A DNA stretch of 64,000 nucleotides, from positions 4,441,501 through 4,505,500 of the forward strand of contig NC_022524.1 in the NCBI RefSeq assembly GCF_000473245.1, read 5' to 3'. Below the pieces are notes generated by a model. The model did no database searches. It was not told where the DNA came from and saw nothing but the letters and a program-made list of their open reading frames with translations. This document shows, one piece after another, positions 41,227-49,988 of the stretch. Position 1 is the first letter of the stretch. Every line of letters starts with the position of its first letter. The translations under genes and the position numbers were made by a program. This stretch comes from Bacillus infantis NRRL B-14911 (GTDB taxonomy: Bacteria; Bacillota; Bacilli; Bacillales; Cytobacillaceae).

Positions 41227-41389
41227 TGAAAATCTCTCCTTTATTCTTCGCTATGTTTCGTTTACACTTCGTCTAATTTTACAGAAAAATAAATGCAAGG
41301 GCAACTGAGAGCAGAAATTGTTAATAATTCGTAATGAGTCTTCGCTGCTCTCCGCAAAAAGAGCCCCCCGCAAAGGAAGGCCCTCCATT

Positions 41390-42631
41390 TTAAAGCTCTT
41401 TATAAAGGATGAATCTGCCTGTGAGTTCCTCAACACGGCTGCTTGCTTCTGCAAGCTTTGCTTCGTCTTCATGGTTCTTGAGGGTGAAGGCAATCAGGGA
41501 TGCGATTTCCTTCATCTCTTTCTCGCCGAAGCCGCGGGAAGTAACTGCAGCTGTTCCGATGCGGATGCCGCTGGTAACAAACGGGCTTTCCGGATCGAAT
41601 GGAATCGTATTTTTATTAACAGTGATGCCAATTTCATCAAGCACCTTTTCAGCCACTTTGCCTGTCAGGCCAAGGGAGCGGAGATCGATCAGAAGAAGGT
41701 GATTGTCCGTACCGCCGGAAACGAGGTCGATGCCTTCCTCTTTCAGTCCTTCTCCCAGTGATTTAGCGTTATTAATGATACTTTGCGCATAATCCTTGAA
41801 GCTGTCCTGCAGTGCTTCGCCGAATGCGACAGCCTTGGCTGCAATCACGTGCATCAATGGGCCGCCCTGGATGCCAGGGAAGATAGACTTATCGATCTTC
41901 TTCGCGAATTCTTCACGGCAAAGGATCATGCCGCCGCGCGGTCCGCGCAATGTTTTATGTGTAGTGGTTGTTACAAAGTCAGCATATGGCACAGGATTTT
42001 GGTGGAGTCCCGCTGCGACCAGGCCGGCAATATGGGCCATGTCGACCATCAGGTAAGCACCGACTTCATCGGCGATTTCCCGGAAACGCTTGAAGTCGAT
42101 TTCACGCGGATAGGCACTTGCACCGGCTACAATCAGCTTCGGCTTATGCTCGCGCGCTTTTTCAAGGACATCATCATAATTGATTCGGTGCGTTTCTTTA
42201 TCCACCCCGTATTCAACAAAGTTGTACTGGATGCCTGAAAAGTTGACAGGGCTGCCGTGGGTGAGGTGTCCGCCATGGGACAGGTTCATGCCTAGGACAG
42301 TATCCCCTGTTTCAAGGATCGTGAAATAAACAGCCATATTCGCCTGCGCGCCTGAGTGAGGCTGGACATTGGCATGCTCTGCCCCGAAAATCTGCTTCGC
42401 ACGGTCGCGCGCCAGATTTTCCGTCACATCGACATGCTCGCAGCCGCCATAATAGCGTCTGCCCGGATAGCCTTCGGCGTATTTATTGGTCAATACAGAC
42501 CCTTGCGCTTCCATCACCGCTTCACTGACAAAATTCTCGGAAGCTATTAATTCGATCTTCGTTCTCTGGCGCTTCAATTCATCCTGAATCGATTGAAAAA
42601 CCTGCTCATCCTGCTGTGCTAAATGCTTCAT
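41390..42631 (-). CDS. glyA: Serine hydroxymethyltransferase
   Basis: 413 residues, PLP enzyme making glycine and methylene-tetrahydrofolate from serine. The PLP lysine is in [15 protein letters not shown] (about 222-236), and [11 protein letters not shown] (about 92-102) is the cofactor phosphate region. GGGAGG lies 8 nt before the ATG. I looked for a purine or tetrahydrofolate riboswitch in the 130-bp upstream gap and saw none. Confidence 0.97.
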   Translation of the reverse strand: MKHLAQQDEQVFQSIQDELKRQRTKIELIASENFVSEAVMEAQGSVLTNKYAEGYPGRRYYGGCEHVDVTENLARDRAKQIFGAEHANVQPHSGAQANMAVYFTILETGDTVLGMNLSHGGHLTHGSPVNFSGIQYNFVEYGVDKETHRINYDDVLEKAREHKPKLIVAGASAYPREIDFKRFREIADEVGAYLMVDMAHIAGLVAAGLHQNPVPYADFVTTTTHKTLRGPRGGMILCREEFAKKIDKSIFPGIQGGPLMHVIAAKAVAFGEALQDSFKDYAQSIINNAKSLGEGLKEEGIDLVSGGTDNHLLLIDLRSLGLTGKVAEKVLDEIGITVNKNTIPFDPESPFVTSGIRIGTAAVTSRGFGEKEMKEIASLIAFTLKNHEDEAKLAEASSRVEELTGRFILYKEL

Positions 42632-42733
42632 TGTAATCCTCCCTTTTTGAAAAACTACATATGTATGCTTTTTTTTGTAAAATCCTCTTACATTCTATCA
42701 TGTTTTGGTTTTAAAAAGGAACCCAACTTCAAC

Positions 42734-42757
42734 ACCCCGCCAAAAACAGGCGGGGCT
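42734..42757 (-). other. GC-rich hairpin after the anti-sigma gene
   Basis: CCCCGCC pairs with GGCGGGG around a 7-nt loop, right after the anti-sigma stop codon. It lacks a T run on the minus strand, so it is a weak terminator candidate. Confidence 0.55.
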
Positions 42758-42763
42758 CTTTGA

Positions 42764-43762
42764 TTATTCCGTCCAGTTCCAGTAATCCATCTCGCCAAGC
42801 TGGGCGCCGCGCAGCTCTTTTACCTCTCTCAGCTTCAGCAGCTCCTTGACTGGCCCCGTTACAACAGCTCCGTATACCTGAAAGCCATTTTCTTTCAGAT
42901 AAGCATGCCTTTCTTCAAGATAGCCTAGTCCGAGGAATCTCTCATAATAGCTTTTCCGCTCTTCTTTTAGAAGCTTCTCCATCTGTCCGAGCATCAGCTC
43001 CTTATTTCTGCCGAGCATTTCCTGTGTAAACTCGTATTCACTTTCTGACATGCGGTCATTGCTGATTTCCCTTCCGCCCGTCAAACCGAAGGCAGGAATC
43101 GGAGAAATGGAATTGCCGCCGCTGCCTTTGTTTCCTTTAAAAGTCTTTAATTCCCCTGTATACAAAGGCATCCACAGGACATCCAAGTCATACGGCTCAA
43201 GGAGAGCGAAGAGCTCCTCCGGCTCCATAAACCGGTCTGTCGAAAAAGCTGCCTCTGCCACCGTTCCCTCATGAACCTTATCCAAGGCCTCCCAAATGCC
43301 ATTATCGTCCTCGGCATCCAGTTTCCCTCCTGTCTTCGGGTCTTCAGGAAAGTAGAAACGGAAACCCCCTTCCTGATCTGGCTGATAATAGGAAAGCGTG
43401 CGCGCCGAATAGCTGTTCAATAACCCTTTCCTGATCTGCATTTCACCCGCTGGCTGTTCTTCTTTGCCGACTCGCCTTGTTACAGGATAAGAAATCTTCT
43501 GTGTGAAAAATGGTGTGATTTCCGACTGTGCGAATCCGCCAAAGTCTTTATGGATATTCGGCTGGGTCCAATCCATCGCCAGCTGGGTGTAAAAAATATG
43601 TTTCCGATCCAGGTGCAGGCTGTCATAGCTGATTGTGACGGCCAGCATATATATCCAGAAGATAAATAATGCAGCAATCAGGACTTTGACTACTCGGAAA
43701 GTCAGGGCAAAACGGTATTTCGTCAGGATTTTCTTTTCTTTATCAGGGCTCCAGTCTGCCAT
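42764..43762 (-). CDS. Anti-sigma factor with sigma-regulator N- and C-terminal domains
   Basis: 332 residues. A short cytoplasmic end (1-24), one membrane helix (about 25-48, VVKVLIAALFIFWIYMLAVTI) and a large outer part (LDVLWMPLYTGELKTF, SISPIPAFGLTGG, MEKLLKEERKSYYERFLGLG). This corresponds to the Sigma_reg_N/Sigma_reg_C family, where such proteins hold a neighbouring ECF sigma factor inactive until a surface signal arrives. It overlaps the sigma gene by 20 bp, strong evidence for a functional pair. The signal is unknown. Confidence 0.85.
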   Translation of the reverse strand: MADWSPDKEKKILTKYRFALTFRVVKVLIAALFIFWIYMLAVTISYDSLHLDRKHIFYTQLAMDWTQPNIHKDFGGFAQSEITPFFTQKISYPVTRRVGKEEQPAGEMQIRKGLLNSYSARTLSYYQPDQEGGFRFYFPEDPKTGGKLDAEDDNGIWEALDKVHEGTVAEAAFSTDRFMEPEELFALLEPYDLDVLWMPLYTGELKTFKGNKGSGGNSISPIPAFGLTGGREISNDRMSESEYEFTQEMLGRNKELMLGQMEKLLKEERKSYYERFLGLGYLEERHAYLKENGFQVYGAVVTGPVKELLKLREVKELRGAQLGEMDYWNWTE

Positions 43763-44288
43763 CCTTTTTCCATCCTTTCTTTTCTGCGATTACAGCGAGC
43801 TTTTTCCTGGCACGATGAAGATCAACCTTCACCTGGCTTTCTGTCAGGTCAAGCGCTTCCTGTATTTCCTTATAGCTGAAATGCTCATATTCTCTTAAAT
43901 AGAGGACCGTCCGGTATTTTTCCGGCAGCAGCCTCAGCATGTCAGCGGCGTCCTGCTCCAGCTCGGCAGCCAGGGCTTCTTCTTCCGGCAAGCCGTATGG
44001 GCTGAGCATCTCTTCTTTTGAAAAAAGATAGTCTGCAAACGGCACCCATTTGCGCCGCTGCCGTTTTCGCCATTCGTCCAAGTAGGCATTCCGGGCCACC
44101 TTGAACAGCCAGGCCCGCACATCCTCCTGCTGGTAAAAGGAGAGTGAAACAGTTGCACGCACGAAAGTTTCCTGGACAAGTTCTTCGGCCAGATGGTCTG
44201 AGCCGGAAAGCTTGAGCAGGTAGTAGTAAAGTGGTTTTGCATAGTGTGAGTATAGGTCATCGAGTTTTTCTTTTCTGCGGGCGTCCAA
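43743..44288 (-). CDS. ECF-type RNA polymerase sigma factor
   Basis: 181 residues with region 2 (LYSHYAKPLYYYLLKLSGSD, then AEELVQETFVRATVSLSFY and VRAWLFKVARNAYLDEWRKR) and region 4 (LRLLPEKYRTVLYLREYEHFSYKEIQEALDLTESQV, given here by ends RTVLYLREYEHF and SYKEIQEALDL). A TTG start (MDARRKEKLDD) is chosen because AAAGGAGGG lies 9 nt before it. The next gene encodes its anti-sigma factor. An ECF-like promoter precedes it, suggesting self-activation. Its regulon cannot be inferred from one site. Confidence 0.92.
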   Translation of the reverse strand: MDARRKEKLDDLYSHYAKPLYYYLLKLSGSDHLAEELVQETFVRATVSLSFYQQEDVRAWLFKVARNAYLDEWRKRQRRKWVPFADYLFSKEEMLSPYGLPEEEALAAELEQDAADMLRLLPEKYRTVLYLREYEHFSYKEIQEALDLTESQVKVDLHRARKKLAVIAEKKGWKKDGRLEP

Positions 44289-44324
44289 CTGTTTTTTCCC
44301 TCCTTTCTTTGAATGGCTATAATG

Positions 44325-44352
44325 ATAACGCAGGGGGTTGCTATTTGTTACA
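44325..44352 (-). promoter_or_regulatory. ECF-type promoter before the sigma gene
   Basis: Minus strand: -35 TGTAAC (44347-44352), 16-nt spacer, -10 CGTTAT (44325-44330), 36 bp before the start codon. The AAC and CGT cores match the general pattern of ECF promoters. Confidence 0.55.
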
Positions 44353-44424
44353 GGTTTTTTAGGAAAAATAAAAAACAGCCTTGGAATGGCTGCTAAATAC
44401 ATAGATTTATATTTATTTATGGAG

Positions 44425-44616
44425 CTGTTGATTTCCGTTCCAGGCACTTTACTTTCCGCGGGGCGGAGTTGAGCCTCCCCGCGCTGCGCGCTGTGGGGTT
44501 CAACTTTTCCGCTATTTCCCGCAGGACGTTGAATCCGCTCCTTCGAAACTTCATCGCACGAAGAAAATGCGCAGCATTTTATGAGGAGTCTTCGTGCCTT
44601 CCACTGCAATCAACAG
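44425..44616. repeat. CTGTTGATT/AATCAACAG hairpin element, long copy 4
   Basis: 192 bp. It has the standard ends and an inner helix GCGGA-GTTGA / TCAAC-TCCGC. A roughly 60-bp insertion lies in the right arm and includes a second small hairpin (GAAAATGCGCAGCATTTTATG). Confidence 0.88.
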
Positions 44617-44722
44617 GGTTTTAAAAATTTTATGGCAAGTTTCCGGTATCAGGCTGGTCTTTTCCACTTATAGACTTGCTTGAATGGCTGCTGATACATA
44701 GGATTTCTACTTGTTAATGAGG

Positions 44723-44855
44723 CTGTTGATTTCCGCTGCAGGCACTTCGCTTTCCGCGGGGCGGCGCTGAGCCTCCTCACGCTTGCGCGCTGCGGGGTCT
44801 CAGCTCTGCCGCTATCTCCCACAGGAGTCTTCGTGCCTTCCGCTCCAATCAACAG
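44723..44855. repeat. CTGTTGATT/AATCAACAG hairpin element, copy 5
   Basis: 133 bp, closest to copy 3. The inner helix is GCGGC-GCTGAG / CTCAGC-GCCGC. Confidence 0.9.
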
Positions 44856-44908
44856 GGTTTTAAAAATTTTTTGCAGGTTTGCGGTACCAGGCAGTCTCTC
44901 TACAAATC

Positions 44909-44945
44909 AAAAAGGAGTACGTGTAATTTTACCCGTACTCCTTTC
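44909..44945 (-). terminator. Terminator of ywlG
   Basis: Minus strand: AAGGAGTACG pairs with CGTACTCCTT around a 12-nt loop, then TTT, just after the ywlG stop codon. Confidence 0.88.
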
Positions 44946-44967
44946 TCTAAAAAAGATATCTTTCATC

Positions 44968-45531
44968 TTAACACGATTCATTCTCCGGCAGCCTCTCATA
45001 CACGGCGCGCCTTCCGCCGATGAGTTTTGGTCTTGTGGAGGCGAGGGTGACGTGGGCGCTGCCGATGCTTTTTTGTTTGGTTCTGATTGGAACTGCTACA
45101 TGCTTCAGGTGCATGCCGATGAGGGTGTCGCCGATGTCGATGCCGGCGTCGGCCTTGATGAATTCGACGACGGCCGGGTCCTTGAATTGCCTGTATGCAT
45201 ATGAGGCCATGGCACCTCCGGCCTGGCGCACCGGTACGACTGATACTTCTTCAAGATTCTTCTGATCCGCAGTCTGCCTTTCCACAACGAGCGCCCTGTT
45301 CAGATGCTCGCAGCACTGGAAGGCGAGTCTGGCCCCTGTCCGTTCGGCAAAATTCTTTAGCTCTTCAAAGAGGATGGCCGCGGCTTCATCTGTGCCGGAT
45401 GTGCCGATCCTTTTGCCGATTACTTCACTTGTGCTGCAGCCGACCACAAGCACGCTGTTTTCGTTAAGCGCCACCTGTCCGCCGAACTCATCCAGGATTT
45501 CTCTCAATTCAGTCTGAATCTCTTCGAACAT
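44968..45531 (-). CDS. ywlG: YwlG family protein (TIGR01440), function unknown
   Basis: 187 residues, alpha/beta. Conserved-looking blocks are [33 protein letters not shown] and a [15 protein letters not shown] stretch, with the C-terminal [17 protein letters not shown] and [13 protein letters not shown]-like end ([15 protein letters not shown]). The family is widespread in Firmicutes. No activity is established that I know of. It lies 20 bp after rpiB as in B. subtilis, and ends at a terminator. Confidence 0.92.
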   Translation of the reverse strand: MFEEIQTELREILDEFGGQVALNENSVLVVGCSTSEVIGKRIGTSGTDEAAAILFEELKNFAERTGARLAFQCCEHLNRALVVERQTADQKNLEEVSVVPVRQAGGAMASYAYRQFKDPAVVEFIKADAGIDIGDTLIGMHLKHVAVPIRTKQKSIGSAHVTLASTRPKLIGGRRAVYERLPENESC

Positions 45532-45551
45532 GGTATCACCCTTCCAGTTGC

Positions 45552-45992
45552 TTATAGATCTTCGTAGGTTTTGATTTTTCCGATCCGGTTCGCATGGCGT
45601 CCGCCTTCAAACTCGGTTTCTAGCCAGGTTTTCGCTATTTCCCGGGCAAGTCCCGGTCCGATCACACGCTCGCCCATGGCAAGGATATTGCTGTCATTAT
45701 GCTGGCGGGTCGCTTTGGCACTGAATACATCATGGACCAGTGCACAGCGGATGCCCTTCACCTTGTTGGCGGAAATGCTCATTCCAATCCCTGTCCCGCA
45801 GATCAGGATTCCTTTATCAAATTCGCCTGATGCCACCTTCTCCGCTACAGGAAGCGCATAGTCCGGATAATCAAAGGAGACGCCGCACTCGCAGCCGAAA
45901 TCTTCATATTCAATGCCCATTTCTTCCATCAAATGTTTCATTTCTTCGCGGATATTCACTCCGCCATGATCTGAAGCAATTGCAACCTTCAT
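45552..45992 (-). CDS. rpiB: Ribose-5-phosphate isomerase B
   Basis: 146 residues, RpiB/LacAB family. It interconverts ribose-5- and ribulose-5-phosphate. N-terminal [14 protein letters not shown] (5-18) has the conserved Asp-His. [20 protein letters not shown] (about 63-82) contains the catalytic Cys, and [15 protein letters not shown] follows. AGGAGG lies 8 nt before the ATG. LacA/LacB subunits are excluded by context. Confidence 0.95.
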   Translation of the reverse strand: MKVAIASDHGGVNIREEMKHLMEEMGIEYEDFGCECGVSFDYPDYALPVAEKVASGEFDKGILICGTGIGMSISANKVKGIRCALVHDVFSAKATRQHNDSNILAMGERVIGPGLAREIAKTWLETEFEGGRHANRIGKIKTYEDL

Positions 45993-46202
45993 TACAAGAA
46001 CCTCCTAAATAAACACGATTTCTTCCTTTATTTTGACACAAGTAAGCTGAAATAGAAAGCTGGCCGGACTGTTTCTGCTGCTAAAAAAAATTACAGAAAG
46101 GTAACGCCTATTCACTGAAACTGTAAACAATGCTTAACGATTTTTTTCCCGCTGCCATTTACAATTACCAATGAAGACAAACCAAAGAAAGAAGGAATTC
46201 AA

Positions 46203-46718
46203 ATGAAAAAGAATCTATTCAAAGGCCTTGCTGCCGCTTCTGTGCTGATGGCAGGATTGTCCTTCCATTCAGCAGGTGCATCAGCAGACGTTTTCACCGA
46301 TACTTTCGGGAAGCTCCAGCCAAAACTGAATGTTGAACAAAAACTAAATGTCGTCATTGAATATGCAGATGCGCTTACCCATGCAAAAATCAAATACAAA
46401 TACGGCGGCACATCAGAAAAAGGATTTGATGCCTCCGGTTTTGTTCAGCATGTGTACGGCAAAGCAGGCGTTAAGCTTCCGAGGACTTCTGCCGCAATGC
46501 AGCAAACAGGGAAAACCATTCAGAAGAAAGACCTGAAGCCGGGTGACCTTGTCTTTTTTAACACAGCCGGCGGCAGCAGCAAAAAGGCTTCCTTCGTGGG
46601 CATCTATGCCGGTCACAATCAATTCTTCGCTGTTACCGTCAAAAAAGGCGTCACCGTTGTAAAGCTGACAGACTCTTATTGGGCGAAGAAATATCTGGGT
46701 GCCAAACGGGTTATGTAA
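46203..46718 (+). CDS. Secreted NlpC/P60-like protein lacking the catalytic residues
   Basis: 171 residues, plus strand. A signal peptide (1-28, ending GASA-DV) precedes one NlpC/P60 domain (about 48-168). The fold motifs are clear: YKYGGTSEKGFDASGFVQ, LPRTSAAMQQTGK, LKPGDLVFF and FVGIYAGHNQFFAV. The nucleophile Cys of the usual DCSG is Ala77, the His of HVGIY is Phe131, and the third polar position (usually FIHA) is FFAV. It should therefore be unable to cut peptidoglycan peptides and may bind them or another protein instead. The ATG has AAGAAGG upstream. It converges on the NUDIX gene. Confidence 0.88.
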   Translation: MKKNLFKGLAAASVLMAGLSFHSAGASADVFTDTFGKLQPKLNVEQKLNVVIEYADALTHAKIKYKYGGTSEKGFDASGFVQHVYGKAGVKLPRTSAAMQQTGKTIQKKDLKPGDLVFFNTAGGSSKKASFVGIYAGHNQFFAVTVKKGVTVVKLTDSYWAKKYLGAKRVM

Positions 46719-46721
46719 CCC

Positions 46722-46749
46722 GGCGGCCTTTCCATCAGGAAGGGCCTAT
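46722..46749. terminator. Bidirectional terminator between the NlpC/P60-like and NUDIX genes
   Basis: GGCCTTTCC pairs with GGAAGGGCC (one G-U) around ATCA. It overlaps the NUDIX stop region and serves the converging genes. Confidence 0.75.
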
Positions 46750-47378
46750 TTCTGTTCCGGCAGTTCATTGACAATCTCTATAAAATGCTGCAGGATCCGG
46801 GCGGTCAAACCCCAAATGACCTTATCCTCAAAATAGTAAAAGCATTCTTCCATTGACCTTGTCTGCCAATTATAGTTTTCGCCGCCGGCAATCCGGTCGA
46901 AAGGAAAACCGTTTTCCGGTTCCAGCCTGAAATTCATTTTATAAATTTCAGGCTTTGCCTTCAGCAGATAGGAAAGCGGTACGGTGAATACTTCCCCCAC
47001 CTCTTTCGGGTTCACCTGGAAAGGCCGGGAAGGCTTCAGCATTCCTGCAAAAGGGTAGATGATCATGCCAAACGGGGATACCATATAGTCAAGGGGAACT
47101 GTCCCTCTAATTTCATCCATGGGGATTCCCAGCTCTTCGGTTGTTTCCCTGATTGCTGTATGCTTCACGTCCGGATCCGATCTGTCGACCCTGCCCCCCG
47201 GAAAACAAATCTCCCCCGGCTGCCTGCGCATTTCCATGGACCGGACCTCAAAAAGGACATGGACACCGTCTTCTTTTTCAATCAGCGGTACGAGAACTGA
47301 ATAGTTTATAAATTTATTGCTTCCCAGGATGGCCGGTGTCCTGCTGCCCAATCCTGCGATAATCTCCTCTATATTCAT
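46746..47378 (-). CDS. NUDIX hydrolase, coenzyme A pyrophosphatase type
   Basis: 210 residues. The NUDIX box reads GGRVDRSDPDVKHTAIRE followed by TTEELGI (about 59-83). The upstream LFEVRSMEMRRQPGEICFP has the R..(x)..PGEICFPGG pattern of CoA-diphosphatases (the UPF0035 motif), which split CoA into phosphopantetheine and ADP. The acid-base Glu/Arg residues of the box are kept. It has a GGAGGTG site before its ATG, and no operon partner. Confidence 0.88.
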   Translation of the reverse strand: MNIEEIIAGLGSRTPAILGSNKFINYSVLVPLIEKEDGVHVLFEVRSMEMRRQPGEICFPGGRVDRSDPDVKHTAIRETTEELGIPMDEIRGTVPLDYMVSPFGMIIYPFAGMLKPSRPFQVNPKEVGEVFTVPLSYLLKAKPEIYKMNFRLEPENGFPFDRIAGGENYNWQTRSMEECFYYFEDKVIWGLTARILQHFIEIVNELPEQK

Positions 47379-47456
47379 TCACCCATCCACCTCCATTTAT
47401 ATTTATATCTATTCCCCTATTTATCCATCAGCAAAATCGCCTGCTGTGAAATAAAG

Positions 47457-47488
47457 AAGAATCCCCGCTTGTGCCGCAGAGATTCTTT
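47457..47488 (-). terminator. Terminator of the MCP gene
   Basis: Minus strand: GAATCTCTGC pairs with GCGGGGATTC (two G-U) around a 7-nt loop and runs into TTCTTCTTT. Confidence 0.65.
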
Positions 47489-47496
47489 CTTGTTGT

Positions 47497-48789
47497 TTAA
47501 ACCCTGAACTTGGTGATCGTTTCCTTCAGCTTTTCCGCCTCATCCTTCAATTCAAAAGCAAGCTTCTCCACATTGGAAATGACCATTGATTGATTTTCAG
47601 TTGCAGAGGCGACCTCCTGGGCTCCGGCGGATGTTTCCTCCGCGATGGCTGCCACTTCCTGCGACTGGGTGGCAGAATGGCGGATGCCTTCCATCTGCTG
47701 CTCCACCAGGCTCGAAATCGTTGTGACAGACGAAGCCATCTGGTTGACGGTATTCGTCATTTCACCGATGACCTGATTGGTTTTGACTCCTTTTTTCCCC
47801 TCGGCAGATGCCGTTTCGACCTGGTCCGTAATTTGCCTAACAACATTTTGGACTTCATTCTGGATGTTTTTAATCAATTCGGAAATGCCCTGGACCGCTT
47901 TGGCGCTTTCATCAGCCAGCTTCCGGACTTCCTCTGCCACGACGGCAAAGCCTTTGCCGTGCTCACCTGCACGCGCAGCCTCAATCGAAGCATTCAGCGC
48001 CAGCAGGTTGGTCTGAGCTGCAATATCTCCCACCAGCTGGATGATCTGCTCTACCTTCGCAGCATTATCTTCGAGGCGCTTGACGGTCTGCAATGATTCC
48101 TGATTATCTTCCGCCAGCTTGGTAATTCCAGTTACAAGAGAGTGGATGACTTTCTTCGACTCATTCAGATCATCGACTAGCTCACCGGAAACCTGCTGGG
48201 ACGTTTTCGCCTGCTGCTGTACTTCTTCAGCAATCCTTGTTGCATCCTCGACCGACTCGGCAGTCGCCTGAATCGACACAGCTGAGCTGTCGGCACCCAG
48301 GGAAATCTCGCCGATTGTCCTGGAGATGCTTGCAGCCTGCTCGGCAGCAGCTGATGCTTCCTGTGAAATGCTGATTACTTTATCATTGGTATGCTGAAAA
48401 TTTTCATCGATTTTCGCGACCATTTCCCGGAGATTTGAAAGCATATGGTTGAACGCCGCTCCGAGGGAACGGATTTCATCATCTGATTTGGAAAGCTCCG
48501 CGTCTTCCCTGATATCGCCTTCTGCCGCTTTCAGAGCTGTCTTCTCCAGCTTTTGCAGCGGTTTCGTGATAAAGCCGGCCGCAACGAATGTCAATACACC
48601 GGACCACATGGCCCCAAGAGAAAGCGTGATAATGTTAAAAGCCGCTTCCCCGAACGGCAGATACTCCTTCACAATTGGATAAAGACCATAAATGAACACC
48701 GCACTCGTGGTGTAGGTAATGAATGCCAGTATGGTCGTTAACAGCACAAGCTTTTTTCTCAACCCGAACTTATAGCGCTTCTTCTCCAT
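47497..48789 (-). CDS. Methyl-accepting chemotaxis protein, short sensor type
   Basis: 430 residues. Two membrane helices (about 12-34 and 46-70) are separated by only about ten residues, so there is no large outer sensor. A HAMP domain (about 72-125, [19 protein letters not shown]) and the cytoplasmic signalling domain follow, with the hairpin tip [33 protein letters not shown], seen here as [20 protein letters not shown] (about 278-297). It should signal through CheA/CheW from the membrane or from inside the cell. It is not in an operon with che genes. Confidence 0.93.
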   Translation of the reverse strand: MEKKRYKFGLRKKLVLLTTILAFITYTTSAVFIYGLYPIVKEYLPFGEAAFNIITLSLGAMWSGVLTFVAAGFITKPLQKLEKTALKAAEGDIREDAELSKSDDEIRSLGAAFNHMLSNLREMVAKIDENFQHTNDKVISISQEASAAAEQAASISRTIGEISLGADSSAVSIQATAESVEDATRIAEEVQQQAKTSQQVSGELVDDLNESKKVIHSLVTGITKLAEDNQESLQTVKRLEDNAAKVEQIIQLVGDIAAQTNLLALNASIEAARAGEHGKGFAVVAEEVRKLADESAKAVQGISELIKNIQNEVQNVVRQITDQVETASAEGKKGVKTNQVIGEMTNTVNQMASSVTTISSLVEQQMEGIRHSATQSQEVAAIAEETSAGAQEVASATENQSMVISNVEKLAFELKDEAEKLKETITKFRV

Positions 48790-48805
48790 GATTGCCCCCT
48801 GGTCG

Positions 48806-49243
48806 TTACTTCTCTAATTTGTTAATAATCTGTTCAATATGCTTTTTCAGTTCATTAAAGGTTTCTCTGTATATTTCAAGGCTTCCGCCGAATGGATCAA
48901 GGATCTCACCGCCGTGTTCCCCTGCAAACTCTGTCAGTGTAAAGGTTTTGCCCTCTGCTCCCTCAAACATGCTGACCACATTCCATTTATGCCCGGACGT
49001 CATCGTCAAAATGACATCTGCCCACTCAACCAGCTCTGCCGTCAGTGCGCTCGAGGTATGTACATGGGCAATCCCCTGCTCCTCAAGAACCTGCTTCGCA
49101 TGTGCGGAGGCCTGTCCCCCATTGGCAGCAAACACACCAGCAGACTTCACCTCAATCCCCGGAAGCTCCCTGCTCTTCAAAATAGCCTCTGCCATCGGGC
49201 TCCGGCAAGTGTTACCAGTACAAACAAACAATACGCGTCTCAT
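48806..49243 (-). CDS. ywlE: Protein arginine phosphatase YwlE (low-molecular-weight phosphatase family)
   Basis: 145 residues. The P-loop is [10 protein letters not shown] with Cys8, Thr12 and Arg14. A Thr in the CX4(T)R loop is the hallmark of arginine phosphatases, as against Ile in tyrosine phosphatases. The general-acid Asp is in EILDPFGGS near residue 116. YwlE reverses the phosphoarginine marks made by McsB on proteins bound for ClpCP. The chosen ATG has AAGGGGG 8 nt upstream. An earlier in-frame ATG has a weaker site. Confidence 0.94.
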   Translation of the reverse strand: MRRVLFVCTGNTCRSPMAEAILKSRELPGIEVKSAGVFAANGGQASAHAKQVLEEQGIAHVHTSSALTAELVEWADVILTMTSGHKWNVVSMFEGAEGKTFTLTEFAGEHGGEILDPFGGSLEIYRETFNELKKHIEQIINKLEK

Positions 49244-49930
49244 CGATGCAGCCCCCTTTCCCTCCATTATAAGCCAATTGTCACAGTTTCAATAGACAAG
49301 CATGGAAAAATTTATAGAAAGTTCACAACCGAAATGCGGAGGGGGCTTGCTCAGCCCTGACAAGCATAAGACGCTTTAGGATAAAAGGCGTTCTTTGCCT
49401 TCAATCCTAAAGTGGCTTATGACTCGAAGGGCTAGCACCCGGAGCTGGACAACACGAAGTGCGGAAGGGGCTTGCTCAGATTAAGGATCGCGGACTAAAA
49501 ACGCCACGTCCTGTGGCAACGTCCGCATGACCCGCATCCTGCGGGCCCAGCATAAGGCGCTTAGGAATAAAAGGCGTTCTTTGCCTTTAATTCCTAAGTG
49601 ACTTATGACTCGAGGCTCTAGCCCCTGGAGCCGGACAAACCGAAATGCGGAGACGGCTTGCCCAGGGCCGACAAGCCTAAGACGCGCTAGAATAAAAGGC
49701 GTTCTTTGCCTTTAATTCTAGCGTGGCTTATGACTCGAGGCCCTAGCCGTCGCAGCTGGACAATACGAAATGCGGAGGGGGCTTGCTCAGCCCTGACAAG
49801 CATAAGACGCTTTAGGATAGAAGGCGTTCTTTGCCTTCAATCCTAAAGTGACTTATGATCGAGGCTCTAGCCCCTGGAGCCGGACAAACCGAAATGAGAA
49901 GACAGCTTGCCCAGCAAAAGGAACGCAACA
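49244..49930. other. Gene-free interval ywlE-mntP with a long-hairpin repeat array
   Basis: About 690 bp, nearly all occupied by the four-unit array listed next. No gene is seen on either strand. Confidence 0.8.
49327..49914. repeat. Tandem array of four long-hairpin units plus a partial fifth
   Basis: Units begin near 49327, 49453, 49639, 49763 and 49888 (partial) with ACGAAATGCGGAG or close variants. Each folds into one long hairpin: an outer helix, an AGCCCT/AGGGCT helix, CATAAG/CTTATG, a 7-9-bp upper helix and the constant tip AAGGCGTTCTTTGCCTT. Unit 2 carries an insertion (49485-49548) that recurs at 50634-50697. Helix sequences differ between units on both strands together (see findings). 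Confidence 0.92.
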
Positions 49931-49931
49931 T

Positions 49932-49960
49932 AAAAAGACACCCGCCAGGATGCCTTTATT
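49932..49960 (-). terminator. Terminator of mntP
   Basis: Minus strand: GGCATCC pairs with GGGTGTC (two G-U) around TGGC, then five T residues. Confidence 0.75.
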
Positions 49961-49988
49961 TTCTGCAATGAATGAATAGCCTCCCGCA

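Larger units (their letters stand above)
44353..44907. other. Gene-free interval with two hairpin elements
   Basis: About 550 bp between the sigma operon and ywlG, mostly two CTGTTGATT elements listed separately. Short AT-rich stretches separate them. No gene is seen. Confidence 0.75.

Noticed and set aside
41227-41389. Strong terminator after glyA
   Set aside because: A GC-rich stretch with TTTTT is present near 41350-41390, but I could not build a stable stem from it, so no terminator is claimed.
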